NCBI RefSeq assembly: GCF_002043005.1
Contig: NZ_CP020330.1
Span: forward strand, 4,544,001-4,608,000
Origin: Martelella mediterranea DSM 17316
Lineage (GTDB): Bacteria > Pseudomonadota > Alphaproteobacteria > Rhizobiales > Rhizobiaceae
DNA: 64,000 nt
Direction: 5' to 3'
Positions 34,601-43,913 of the stretch are shown one piece after another. How positions within the stretch are numbered: position 1 is the stretch's first letter; each line of letters starts with the position of its first letter. A program made the translations under genes and the position numbers. The notes beneath the pieces are model-generated. The model was not told where the DNA came from and searched no databases. It saw only the letters and a program-made list of their open reading frames with translations.

Positions 34601-35114
34601 CCAGCGTGACCGCGAGCGGCAGGCCGACGCCATAGGCAGCGCCCGCCGACAGGAAACCGGTTTCGCCGCCCACCATGACCGAGACCGAATCCGAGACCGC
34701 CTTCAATTGCAGCGCGATGTAGGGGATGGCCGCGGCGAGCGAAATGATCGCCACAAGGGCCGCGACAATGGGGTTTTTGCCATAGCGGGCGGCCAGGAAA
34801 TCGGCGACGGAGGTCAGCTTTTCCGCCTTCGCCAGCGTCACGATGCGCCGGACCACCGGCATGCCGACGGTGAATACCAGAATGGGACCGATATAGATGC
34901 CGAGGAATTCCAGCCCGCGCGTTGACGCCAGCCCGACGCCGCCGAAATAGGTCCAGGAGGTGCAGTAGACGGCAAGCGAGAGCGCATAGACCATATTGCG
35001 CCCGTCGCGCGGCCGCATCTGCCGCTTGGCCTGCCGATCGCCAAAACTGGCGACGGCAAACAGCAGCAGGATGTAAAGCAGCGCCGACAACAATATCAGC
35101 CAGCCGGGCAACAT
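31611..35114 (-). CDS. Hybrid histidine kinase with sodium/solute symporter N-terminal domain
   Basis: A 1167-residue sensor fused to a transporter-like domain. Residues 1 to about 500 form 12 or more membrane spans of the sodium:solute symporter (PutP-like) type (GRNMVYALSLAVYCTSWTYFGGVGLAS; EGLNLARFLFPLYLIAIN-type segments). Then come a PAS domain near 665-780 (MDEGIAVFDAANRLTVWNKRFRALL), a short coiled coil, the phosphoacceptor histidine in FFSAAGHDILQPLNAARLYA (about 808), an ATPase domain with LVSNAIKYT and DTGIGIP, and a C-terminal receiver (LCIDNEEA...IIADYHLDNG). This is a known NahK/CbrA-like layout. Its input signal and target are unknown. It has its own promoter region, divergent from the aminotransferase. 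Confidence 0.88.
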   Translation of the reverse strand: MLPGWLILLSALLYILLLFAVASFGDRQAKRQMRPRDGRNMVYALSLAVYCTSWTYFGGVGLASTRGLEFLGIYIGPILVFTVGMPVVRRIVTLAKAEKLTSVADFLAARYGKNPIVAALVAIISLAAAIPYIALQLKAVSDSVSVMVGGETGFLSAGAAYGVGLPLAVTLALASFAIVFGTRHTDATEHQDGLILAIAMESVIKLVAFASVGLFALFILFDGPADLLTQARENAVTAAALSYETPISRWILLTGLSACAILLLPRQFHVTVVENRSEGELNLARFLFPLYLIAINILVLPVAIGGAMTLGPGADPDLYVLQLPIAAGQRLISLIAFLGGFSAATAMVIVASVALAIMLSNDIVNPIFLRRRMMAGEGRRHDFYALLLNVRRASILGVMLLGYAYYRHIDSDRGLFSIGLLAFAAIAQVAPALFIGLVWRNANARGAIVGLSLGFVTWVYLLFVPSLGGPDQSAVAGMVMNFLIPGTSLFTGPDADILLNVTCLSLLVNIAGLVIGSLSRPARPLERIQSGIFVKRQARWQSTARGIGTGVSVGVLRETLKGYLGSERTARSFATFERTAGRRMADDEQADMALIHFSEQLLGTAIGSSSARLVLSLVLQRAEAASGDAAFLLDQASEALQYNQGLLQTALSQMDEGIAVFDAANRLTVWNKRFRALLDLPEEVGQVGYPLINIIGRLSSRGDLTGDEAKEALRKLRAHETAFPLVLESGKRIIEVQSRAMPDAGMVVTFTDITRRVEGDLALKQANETLEQRVAARTAELTEVNKALRLARAAADEANIGKTRFFSAAGHDILQPLNAARLYATALGERLPAASEVRDFSDKIDSALQSVEDILGAVLDISRLDAGAMKPHFTTVNLGDTLKRVETDFRPLADEKGLELVVVPSSLKVRSDAQALRRLVQNLVSNAIKYTVSGKVLVGARLRGDHAVIEVHDTGIGIPAEKAESVFKEFTRLDEGARAAQGLGLGLSIVDRLARMLEHPVSMTSAPGEGTVFRLSVPLAEAGVDSAQPAAKPAGKLPGQAIAGLKVLCIDNEEAILEGMRVLLGGWGAEVHVARGHEEARAIDIVPDVIIADYHLDNGASGVDAVTILREHYQRHIPALLITADRTQEVRDLAEEEDIAVQHKPLKPALVRAFLNQIAIFHKAAAE

Positions 35115-35298
35115 CCGTTCATTCTCCCGTTTCCGATTGCGGCGCTCCCGGCCGCAGGCCTCCACGATATGCCAAGGCCTGCGATTTTCAAATGCGACTG
35201 TCGCAGCACACCCATCAAAAGAATCAATTGATCAAAGCTTGAAATTCATGCATTCACCATCCGCGCCGTTTTATGACTGGCGCGACAGGAGACCACGC

Positions 35299-36465
35299 AT
35301 GCGCCTTACCGAAAGCCTCAGCCGCCGCGCCCTCGAAGCGCCGGAAAGCGGCATCGTCGAGATCATCAATCACGCCCGCGGCCGCGACAACCTGCTGCCG
35401 CTGTGGGCCGGCGAAGGCGACCTCCCCACGCCCGCCTTCATCAGCGACGCCGCCAAGGCGGCGCTCGACAATGGCGAGACTTTCTACACCTACCAGCGCG
35501 GCATTCCCGAACTCAGAAGCGCGATCGCAGATTATTACGCCCGCCATTTCAAGGCCCGGCTTTCGCCGGAACACATCTATGTCACTGGCTCGGGCATGCA
35601 TGCGATCAAGCTGATGGTCGAGGCGCTGACGGATGTCGGCGACGAGGCGATCTATTTCACGCCGTGCTGGCCCAATATCGCGGCCGCGCTCGGCGTTTCC
35701 GGCGCCCGCAAGGTCGGCGTGCCGCTGACCTTCGCCGATGGCCAGTGGTCGCTCGATATCGGGGAGGTGGAGCGCGCGATCACACCCAAAACGCGGATGA
35801 TGTTCGTCAACACGCCCGCCAACCCCACCGGCTGGACGGCAAGCCTTGCCGATCTCAAGGCGTTGCTCGACATCTCGCGCCGCCACGGCATCTGGATTCT
35901 CGCCGACGAGATCTATGCGCTCTATCACTATGCCGGCGGCCGCGCCGCCTCCTTCCTCGACATCATCGAAGAGGGTGACCGGGTGGTGTTCGCCAATTCG
36001 TTCTCCAAGAACTGGTCGATGACCGGCTGGCGCGTGGGATGGGTCGTGGCCCCGCCCGAACTCGGCGACGCGATCGAAAACCTGGTGCAGTACACAACCT
36101 CGGGCGTCGCCCAGTTCATGCAGCGCGGGGCCGTTGCGGCAGTGACGACGGGGGATGATTTCGTTGCCGAGAACATCGCGCGGGCAACGGCCGGCCGAGA
36201 CATCTTCTGCGACCGGCTGCTTGCGACCAACCGGGTCGAGACGCTGAAACCGGCCGGCGCGATCTATGCCTATCTGAAGATCGACGGCATCACCGACAGC
36301 CGCAGGGCGGCGCTCGATATCGTCGACAAGACCGGCGTCGGCCTTGCTCCCGGCTCCGCCTTCGGCAACGCAAGCGACCCCTTCCTGCGCGCCTGCTTCC
36401 TGCGCAATGGCGATCAACTCGCCGAGGCAGCCGACCGGCTTGCGGATTATATTGCGAAGCTTTGA
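35299..36465 (+). CDS. PLP-dependent aminotransferase (class I/II)
   Basis: A 388-residue fold-type I aminotransferase of the aspartate aminotransferase superfamily. It carries the conserved NTPANPTGW (about residue 175), the strand-turn ILADEIYALYHY, the PLP-binding lysine in ANSFSKNWSMTGWRVGWVV (about 235) and the carboxylate-binding arginine near the end in LRACFLRN. I choose ATG 35299 because AGGAGA sits seven bases upstream; an ATG at 35248 is in frame without a ribosome site. The substrate cannot be told from the sequence. It is divergent from the hybrid kinase. Confidence 0.82.
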   Translation: MRLTESLSRRALEAPESGIVEIINHARGRDNLLPLWAGEGDLPTPAFISDAAKAALDNGETFYTYQRGIPELRSAIADYYARHFKARLSPEHIYVTGSGMHAIKLMVEALTDVGDEAIYFTPCWPNIAAALGVSGARKVGVPLTFADGQWSLDIGEVERAITPKTRMMFVNTPANPTGWTASLADLKALLDISRRHGIWILADEIYALYHYAGGRAASFLDIIEEGDRVVFANSFSKNWSMTGWRVGWVVAPPELGDAIENLVQYTTSGVAQFMQRGAVAAVTTGDDFVAENIARATAGRDIFCDRLLATNRVETLKPAGAIYAYLKIDGITDSRRAALDIVDKTGVGLAPGSAFGNASDPFLRACFLRNGDQLAEAADRLADYIAKL

Positions 36466-36485
36466 GGGGCGGCGTAAAAACATAA

Positions 36486-36658
36486 CCGCATAGCCCCCAA
36501 TATTCTCTCCCGCTGGCGGGAGAGATGCCCCGAAAGGGGCAGTGAGGGTGGCGCGGCATCTCAAATCGTGACGGCGTTCGCGGTGATAGTCTCCCCCCTC
36601 ACTGTCGCTTTCGCGACATCTCTCCCCTCCGGGGCGAGAAGATTGGGGGGCTATGCGG
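36486..36658. repeat. Dispersed structured intergenic element, copy 1
   Basis: A 173-bp element between the convergent aminotransferase and galE genes. Its ends form an inverted repeat (CCGCATAGCCCCCAAT at 36486-36501 against 36642-36658). Inside lie hairpins CTCTCCCGC/GCGGGAGAG, GCCCCGAAAGGGGC, a long-range pairing CAGTGAGGG/CCCTCACTG, TCGCTTTCGCGA and CTCCCCTCCGGGGCGAG. A second, closely similar copy lies at 62491-62654; 50 bases (36505-36554) are identical in both. It resembles rhizobial intergenic mosaic elements. Confidence 0.85.
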
Positions 36659-36718
36659 CAAGCCCGATGCTGTCACCTCGCGTTCAATAAGGGAAAATCG
36701 TGCGGCAAGAACCGCCCC

Positions 36719-37711
36719 CTACAGCTTCACCCGCCCCTTTACCAGTTGATCCTCCCACGCCAGCGCGTGTTTCACGATCGTGTCGAGGTCGTCATATTTC
36801 GGTTCCCAGCCGAGGATTTCGCGCACGCGGGCTGAATCGGCCACCAACGCCGGCGGGTCGCCGGGACGGCGGTCGGACATGTCGACGCGGAAGTCGACGC
36901 CGGAGACCCGCTTGATCGCGTCGACCACCTGCAGCACCGAGAAGCCGTGGCCATAGCCGCAATTGGCGACGAAGTTCTCGCCGCCGTTAAGAAGATGCAT
37001 CAGCGCCTTGACATGGGCGTCGATCAGGTCGGTGACGTGGATGTAATCGCGCAGGCAGGTGCCGTCCGGCGTCGGGTAGTCCGTGCCGAACACCTCCATG
37101 CGGTTACGCCGGCCGGTCGCGGCCTGGGCGGCGATCTCGATCAGATGGGTGGCGTGTTCGCGGGTCTCGCCGGTGCGACCCGCTGGATCGGCGCCGGCGA
37201 CATTGAAATAGCGCAGCGCCGCATATTTGAGGCCGTAGGCTGCGGCGCTGTCGCGCAGCATCACCTCGGTCATCAGCTTCGACCAGCCATAGGGCGAAAC
37301 CGGCTGCAGGTTCTGCTCCTCGTCCAGAAGGTCCGCGCCGGGCTCGCCGTAAACAGCGGCGGTCGAGGAAAACAGAAACGCCTCGACCTTGGCGGCGACC
37401 GCCGTTTCGATCAGCGCGCGGGATTTGACGGTGTTGTTGTCGTAATAGGTCAGCGGGTCCGCGACCGAATCCGAAACCACGATCGAGCCGGCGAAATGGG
37501 CGATCGCGTTGATGCCCTCATCGGCGATCAGCCGGCTGACCAGCTTCCGGTCGGCGATGTCGCCCTTGACGAGCTTCGCCGCCGACGGCACCAGTTCGCC
37601 GTGGCCCGTGGACAGATCGTCCAGCACCACCACCTTCTCGCCGCGATCGACCAGCGCATAGGCCATGTGGGATCCGACATAACCGGCGCCGCCGGTAACG
37701 AGAATGGTCAT
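36719..37711 (-). CDS. galE: UDP-glucose 4-epimerase
   Basis: Interconverts UDP-glucose and UDP-galactose, supplying sugar for exopolysaccharide and lipopolysaccharide and completing the Leloir pathway. The 330 residues show the NAD-binding TGGAGYVGSH at the N-terminus, the catalytic serine region FLFSSTAAVYGEP (about 118-130), the YxxxK pair in SPYGWSKLMTE (about 148) and the family's closing block RPGDPPALVADS. ATG has GGGAGA upstream. It follows galT by 50 bases on the same strand, so galK-galT-galE form one operon. Confidence 0.95.
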   Translation of the reverse strand: MTILVTGGAGYVGSHMAYALVDRGEKVVVLDDLSTGHGELVPSAAKLVKGDIADRKLVSRLIADEGINAIAHFAGSIVVSDSVADPLTYYDNNTVKSRALIETAVAAKVEAFLFSSTAAVYGEPGADLLDEEQNLQPVSPYGWSKLMTEVMLRDSAAAYGLKYAALRYFNVAGADPAGRTGETREHATHLIEIAAQAATGRRNRMEVFGTDYPTPDGTCLRDYIHVTDLIDAHVKALMHLLNGGENFVANCGYGHGFSVLQVVDAIKRVSGVDFRVDMSDRRPGDPPALVADSARVREILGWEPKYDDLDTIVKHALAWEDQLVKGRVKL

Positions 37712-37761
37712 TTTGTTCTCCCTTGCCCGCCGACGCTCCGGCAGGTTGCTTCATGCGTGGC

Positions 37762-38799
37762 TCAGCCAGCGAGATAATGGATATCGGACAGGCCGCGCAA
37801 GCGGGCGGCCGCCTGTTCCGGGGTCAGGTCGCGCTGCGGCGTGCCGAGCAGTTCAAAGCCGACCATGAATTTCTTCACCGTCGCCGAGCGCAACAGCGGC
37901 GGATAGAAATGGGCATGCATCACCCATTCGTCATGGGCCGCGCCATCGGTCGGGCGCTGGTGAAAGCCCATCGAATAGGGAAACGAGGTTGCGAACAGAT
38001 TGTCGTAGCGGATCGTGACCTTGGACAGCGCCTCGGCAAGCTGCACCCGCTCATCGGACTCCATTTCCTCCATCGAGCGGATATGGCGCTTCGGCAGCAC
38101 CATGGTCTCGAACGGCCACACCGCCCAATAGGGCACCAGCACAACGAAGCCGTCATTTTCAAACAGGATGCGCTCGCCGAGCGCCCGTTCCTGCGCGAGA
38201 TAGGCCATCAGCAGCGGCGTGCCGTGCTGATCGTAATAGGCGCGCTGGGTTTCGGTCTCTTTGGCGGCGGCATTCGGCAGGTTGCGGCTTGCCCAGATCT
38301 GGCCATGCGGATGGGGGTTGGAACAGCCCATCATCGCACCGCGGTTCTCGAAAATCTGGACATAGCCGATATCCGGCCGCGCGCCGAGTTCAAGATATTG
38401 CTCGACCCAGGCATCGACAACCCTCGCGATGTCATCGACCGCCATACGGGCAAGCGTCAGGTCGTGGCGGGGCGAAAAGCAGATCACCCGGCAGATGCCG
38501 CTCTCGCCCTCCGCCATCAACAGCCCGTCGCGGAAGCTCTCGGCGGGCGCATCTTCGGTCAGCGCGGCGAAATCGTTGTCGAACACGAAGGTGTGCGTGT
38601 AATCGGGGTTCTTCGCACCGTTGATGCGGGTATTGCCGGCACAGAGATAGCAGTCCGGATCATGGGCCGGCATGTCCGGCACCTCGGCGTCCTCCACCTG
38701 CCCCTGCCAGGGGCGTTTGGAACGATGCGGCGATACCAGCACCCACTCGCCGGCAAGCGGATTGTAGCGACGATGCGGATGATCGGTGAATGTGTTCAT
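37762..38799 (-). CDS. galT: Galactose-1-phosphate uridylyltransferase
   Basis: Second enzyme of the Leloir pathway: exchanges UMP between UDP-glucose and galactose-1-phosphate. The 345-residue protein has the catalytic HxH motif in [13 protein letters not shown] (about residue 170), the N-terminal zinc-site cysteines in [10 protein letters not shown] and the substrate loop [17 protein letters not shown]. Start at ATG 38799 is chosen; a TTG at 38811 overlapping the galK stop is possible. It sits between galK and galE, translated in the same direction. Confidence 0.95.
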   Translation of the reverse strand: MNTFTDHPHRRYNPLAGEWVLVSPHRSKRPWQGQVEDAEVPDMPAHDPDCYLCAGNTRINGAKNPDYTHTFVFDNDFAALTEDAPAESFRDGLLMAEGESGICRVICFSPRHDLTLARMAVDDIARVVDAWVEQYLELGARPDIGYVQIFENRGAMMGCSNPHPHGQIWASRNLPNAAAKETETQRAYYDQHGTPLLMAYLAQERALGERILFENDGFVVLVPYWAVWPFETMVLPKRHIRSMEEMESDERVQLAEALSKVTIRYDNLFATSFPYSMGFHQRPTDGAAHDEWVMHAHFYPPLLRSATVKKFMVGFELLGTPQRDLTPEQAAARLRGLSDIHYLAG

Positions 38800-38807
38800 G
38801 TCTACGC

Positions 38808-39965
38808 TCAATCCGTAAGGGGCCCGACGCCATTTTTCGGCGCACAGGCAAAGATTTCCGATATGTGCCCGGTGGCATCCTGATAGGCGGTGCGGACAGT
38901 GGCGATGAAGCTTTCCACCGCGCCGCTTTCCACCAGCGCCACCACCGAACCGCCGAAGCCGCCGCCGGTCATGCGCGCGCCATAGACGCCCTTCTGCGCC
39001 TGGGCGATATCAACGAGGCGATCGACCTCCTCGCAGGAGATTTCGTAATCGTCGCGCATGGAAACATGCGAGGCGTTCATCAGTCGTCCGAACGTGTCGA
39101 GATCGGAATTCTGCAGGGCTTCGGCCGCCTGCAGCACGCGCTCGTTCTCCGTGACGATATGCCGGCAGCGGCGATAGGTGAGGTCCGGCAGGAAATCGCG
39201 GTTCTCCTCGAGGTCCTCGAAGCTGACGTCCCTGAGCGCCCGGATTTCGCCGAGCGCCGGACGGAGCAGCCTCACCCCATCCTCGCAGGACTGGCGGCGC
39301 TTGTTGTACTCGCCATCGGCCAGCGCGTGGTGAACCATGGAATTGGCGACCACGATCCGCGCCCTCTGATCGATCGGAACGGGCCGGCTCGCAAGCGAGC
39401 GGCAATCGATCATCAGCGCGTGATCGACCACGCCATTGCAGGAGATGAACTGATCCATGATGCCGCAGCGCATGCCAACAAACTCGTTTTCCGCCTTCTG
39501 GCACAGCTTCGCAAGCTCGACCGTGTCGACCTCACGACCTGCAAGCGAGAGCAGGGCGTAGCCGACCACCACCTCGAGCGCCGCCGAGGACGAGAGCCCC
39601 GCGCCGACCGGCACCGTGGAAGAAACCACGATATCGGCGCCCGAGAGCCTCACCCCCGATGCCTCCAGCATCACCGCAACGCCAAAGGCATAATCGGTCC
39701 AGTCGCCGCGCGGTTCGGGTTTCGCGCCGTCGAGGTCGATTTCGGCGGACTTGCCGTTGTTGAGGGAGTGAATGCGGATCACCCGGTCGGGCCGGACGGT
39801 CGCCGCGGCCTGCGCCTCAAATTCAAGCGCCGCCGGCATCACGAAGCCGTCATTGTAATCAGTATGCTCGCCGATCAGATTGACCCGCCCGGGCGCGCGA
39901 AAGAACTGCGGCTCGCCGTCGAAATGGTCCAGAAAGCGCGCGCGCAACACGTCAACCGTAGGCAT
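38808..39965 (-). CDS. galK: Galactokinase
   Basis: First enzyme of the Leloir pathway; phosphorylates galactose with ATP. It is a GHMP kinase of 385 residues with the substrate signature [19 protein letters not shown] near residue 28, the phosphate loop [14 protein letters not shown] near 120 and the third motif [17 protein letters not shown] near 335. ATG 39965 has GGGAGGA at eight bases. It begins the galK-galT-galE operon, transcribed away from the metal importer genes across a 472-base gap that carries a palindromic repeat and operator-like sites. Confidence 0.95.
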   Translation of the reverse strand: MPTVDVLRARFLDHFDGEPQFFRAPGRVNLIGEHTDYNDGFVMPAALEFEAQAAATVRPDRVIRIHSLNNGKSAEIDLDGAKPEPRGDWTDYAFGVAVMLEASGVRLSGADIVVSSTVPVGAGLSSSAALEVVVGYALLSLAGREVDTVELAKLCQKAENEFVGMRCGIMDQFISCNGVVDHALMIDCRSLASRPVPIDQRARIVVANSMVHHALADGEYNKRRQSCEDGVRLLRPALGEIRALRDVSFEDLEENRDFLPDLTYRRCRHIVTENERVLQAAEALQNSDLDTFGRLMNASHVSMRDDYEISCEEVDRLVDIAQAQKGVYGARMTGGGFGGSVVALVESGAVESFIATVRTAYQDATGHISEIFACAPKNGVGPLTD

Positions 39966-40160
39966 TGCAAATCCTCCCAATTCATGCCGCGTGCATTTGG
40001 GGTAGAAAACCCGGCCGCGTCAAGATGCGGTGCAATCGCGGAAAGCCGCGCCGTTTGCAGCGATCTGCAGGCAACTCGCCGACGGCTGTGTTCTGGCGGC
40101 CGGGCACATTTGGCACAGCCGAGTGAATCAATTGGCTCACAAACGTCTCCCACATTCCGG

Positions 40161-40274
40161 GTCATCCTCGGACTTGACCCGAGGATCCAGGACGCCGGGC
40201 ACGAGGTCGCTGCAAATATTTGCAAATTCAGAGGCTCAAGCTGCCTGGATGCTCGGATCAAGTCCGAGCATGAC
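40161..40274. repeat. Pair of inverted palindromic units in the galK/sitA gap
   Basis: A 31-bp unit at 40161-40191 (starting GTCATCCTCGGACTTGACCC) reappears inverted at 40244-40274 with 27 of 31 bases matching. Each unit is itself a palindrome (CCTCGG/CCGAGG-type). This motif class is common between genes in Alphaproteobacteria. A perfect palindrome TGCAAATATTTGCA (40210-40223) lies between the two units. Bases 39966-40160 show nothing else I can support. Confidence 0.75.
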
Positions 40275-40347
40275 TCAAGCACGAGGTTCGGATGACACAT
40301 GATGGTCAATGCTGGTGCTTTGTCAGCAGTCTGGTGACTGAATCTTC

Positions 40348-40423
40348 TTGCGAATGATTTGCAATAGCGTTTGACAGACATGCCGAACATTGCCATATTA
40401 GTTGCAAATAATTCTTAACTGCA
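40348..40423 (+). promoter_or_regulatory. Promoter and two Fur/Mur-type dyads ahead of sitA
   Basis: TTGACA (40371-40376) and CATATT (40394-40399) are 17 bases apart, a strong housekeeping promoter. Two dyads flank it: TTGCGAATGATTTGCAA (40348-40364) upstream, and a 21-base site with TGCA at both ends and inner TAA/TTA arms (40403-40423) downstream of the -10. The TGCAAA half sites resemble rhizobial Mur (manganese) boxes and this is the expected place for metal repression; the regulator is inferred. Confidence 0.6.
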
Positions 40424-40437
40424 TTAAAGGGAAAAAG

Positions 40438-41318
40438 ATGAGCCTTGCCAGAACCGTAGCCGTGGCGGCGATCGCCATGATCGGAACCTCCGCGCTTGCC
40501 GCCGACAAGCCGAAAGTGGTCACCACCTTCACCGTGATCGCCGACATGGCGGAAAACGTCGCGGGCGAGCATGCCGAGGTGGTTTCGATCACCAAGCCGG
40601 GCGCTGAAATCCACGGCTATGCCCCGACCCCGCGCGACATTCTGAATGCCCGTGGCGGCGACATCATTCTTTCCAACGGGCTCAATCTCGAACGCTGGTT
40701 CGAGAAATTCCTGCAGAATCTGGGCGATGTGCCCAATGTCGTGGTCTCCGACGGCATCGATCCCATCGACATCGCCGGCGGCGAATATGACGGCAAGCCC
40801 AACCCCCATGCCTGGATGTCGTCGGACAATGCCGAAATCTATGTAATGAATATCCGCGATGCGCTGATCGAGATCGATCCCGAAAACGCCGAGGCCTACA
40901 CGGAAAACGCCCGCGCCTATGCCGAGGAGATCGCGGCCCGGCTTCAGCCGATGCGCGCCATGCTGGCCGACGTGCCGGAGGAAAAGCGCTGGCTGGTGAC
41001 GAGCGAAGGCGCATTTTCCTATCTGGCCCGCGACCTTGATCTGAAGGAACTCTATCTCTGGCCGGTCAACGCCGACCAGCAGGGCACGCCGCAGCAGATC
41101 CGGCACGTGATCGACACCATGAAGGAGAACGATATCCACGTGATCTTTTCCGAAAGCACGGTTTCCGACAAACCCGCCCGCCAGATCGCCCGCGAGACCG
41201 GGGCGGACTATGGCGGCGTGCTCTATGTCGACAGCCTGAGCGAGCCGGACGGCCCGGTGCCCACCTATCTCGATCTCTTGTCGGTCACCACCGAAACCGT
41301 GGCGAAAGGCCTCACCGA

Positions 41319-41322
<4 letters not shown>
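40438..41322 (+). CDS. sitA: Manganese/zinc ABC transporter substrate-binding protein
   Basis: Periplasmic binding protein of the cluster 9 metal-binding family (ZnuA/SitA/MntC). After a signal peptide ([14 protein letters not shown], about 5-18), the mature protein has the metal ligands in [13 protein letters not shown] and NPHAWMSSD (histidines), [15 protein letters not shown] (glutamate) and [11 protein letters not shown] (aspartate), the layout of Mn-preferring members. There is no long histidine-rich loop, which argues for Mn/Fe over Zn. ATG 40438 has AAAGGG upstream. Overlap with sitB suggests one operon. Confidence 0.88.
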
Positions 41323-42195
<873 letters not shown>

Positions 42196-42203
<8 letters not shown>

Positions 42204-43059
42204 CCGGCTGATTGAACCGCTTGCCTATGGCTACATGGTGAACGCGATCTGGGTCAGCGCGCTGGTGGGCTGCGTCTGCGGCTTTCTCTCCGCCTATCTG
42301 ATGCTGAAGGGCTGGTCGCTGATCGGCGACGCTTTGTCCCATTCCATCGTGCCGGGCGTTGCCGGCGCCTATATGCTCGGCTTGCCGTTCTCGCTCGGCG
42401 CCTTTGCCGCCGGCGGCCTTGCCGCGGGCGCGATGCTGTTCTTCAACAACAAGACCAGGCTGAAGGAAGACGCGATCATCGGCCTGATCTTCACCGGCTT
42501 TTTCGGTCTCGGCCTGTTCATGGTCTCGATCTCGCCGGTTCCGATCGACATCCAGACCATCATCATGGGCAATGTGCTGGCGATCACGCGTTCCGACACC
42601 ATCCAGCTCGCCATCATCGGCGGCGTGACGCTGGTCGTGCTGGCAATCAAGTGGAAGGACCTGATGGTGGTGTTCTTCGATGAGAACCACGCCCATTCGA
42701 TCGGCATCAACCCGAATGCGATGAAGGTGCTGTTCTTCACGCTGCTCGCCGCCTCCACCGTGGCGGCGCTGCAGACGGTCGGCGCGTTTCTTGTGATCGC
42801 GCTGGTGGTCACCCCCGGCGCGACCGCCTATCTTCTGACCGACCGCTTCCCGCGCCTGATCGCGCTTGCTGCCGTGATCGGCGCGGTCACCTCGGCGCTC
42901 GGCGCCTATATCTCCTATTTCCTAGACGGCGCCACCGGCGGCGTGATCATTGTCATGCAGACGGCGCTGTTCCTGATCGCCTTCGCATTTGCGCCCAAGC
43001 ACGGGCTGCTGGCCGCAAAGCGACGGGCACGCCTTGCGCTTAAGGAGGCCAGGCCATGA
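42196..43059 (+). CDS. sitC: Manganese/zinc ABC transporter permease (first)
   Basis: Membrane permease of the ABC-3 family, about eight to nine spans in 287 residues. Conserved parts are [35 protein letters not shown] near residue 25 and [22 protein letters not shown] in the cytoplasmic loop that contacts the ATPase, with [15 protein letters not shown] towards the end. It forms a heterodimer with the product of the next gene. It overlaps sitB by eight and sitD by four bases. Confidence 0.9.
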
Positions 43060-43913
43060 GCGATTTCTGGATGATGGCCACATTTCCCTTCCAGCTCGAT
43101 TTCATGCTGAAGGCGTTCGCGATCACGCTCATGGTCTCGGTTCCGATGGCGCTCTTATCCTGCCTTCTGGTGCTGAAAGGCTGGTCGCTGATGGGCGATG
43201 CGGTTTCCCATGCGGTGCTGCCAGGCGTGGTGCTGGCCTATATGATCGGCCTGCCGCTCGGCCTCGGCGCCTTCGTCGCCGGCATGGTCTGCGCACTGTC
43301 GACCGGTTTCCTTGCGGAAAACAGCCGGGTGAAGGAGGATACGGTGCTCGGCATCGTGTTCTCCGGCATGTTTGGGCTGGGCCTCGTGCTTTACGTGAAG
43401 GTCCATTCCGCCGTCCATCTCGACCACATCCTGTTCGGCGACATGCTGGGGATCAACGGAGGCGACCTGATAGAGGCCGGGCTGATCGCGCTTGCGGCAA
43501 CCGCCTTTCTGGTGCTGAAGCGCAAGGACCTGCTGGTCCATGCCTTCGACGAGCAGCACGCCCGCGCCATTGGCCTGCCGACGAAGATGCTGCATTACGG
43601 CCTGCTGATCGTGCTGTCGCTGACGGTGGTTGCGGCGCTGAAAGCGGTCGGCATCATCCTGTCGGTCGCGCTGCTGGTCGCGCCGGGCGCGATCGCGTTC
43701 CTGTGGACGCGGCAATTTTCGACAATGCTGCTGGTGGCGCTTGCCGTGGCGACGGGCTCGACGCTTGTCGGCATCTATGCCAGCTTCTACATCGACAGCG
43801 CCCCCGCCCCCACCATCGTGCTGGTGATGACGCTCGCCTTCATCGCGAGTTTCGTGCGGACCATGCTGGTGGCCGGACGCCGCGCGCGTCAGGCGGTCTC
43901 CACATCCCAGTAG
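43056..43913 (+). CDS. sitD: Manganese/zinc ABC transporter permease (second)
   Basis: Second ABC-3 family permease, 285 residues with eight to nine spans. It repeats the first permease's signatures: [26 protein letters not shown] near residue 37, [22 protein letters not shown] in the coupling loop and [16 protein letters not shown] near the end. Two different permeases fit the sitABCD pattern rather than znuABC, which has one. The 3' end overlaps the convergent pyrC gene by 25 bases. Confidence 0.9.
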   Translation: MSDFWMMATFPFQLDFMLKAFAITLMVSVPMALLSCLLVLKGWSLMGDAVSHAVLPGVVLAYMIGLPLGLGAFVAGMVCALSTGFLAENSRVKEDTVLGIVFSGMFGLGLVLYVKVHSAVHLDHILFGDMLGINGGDLIEAGLIALAATAFLVLKRKDLLVHAFDEQHARAIGLPTKMLHYGLLIVLSLTVVAALKAVGIILSVALLVAPGAIAFLWTRQFSTMLLVALAVATGSTLVGIYASFYIDSAPAPTIVLVMTLAFIASFVRTMLVAGRRARQAVSTSQ

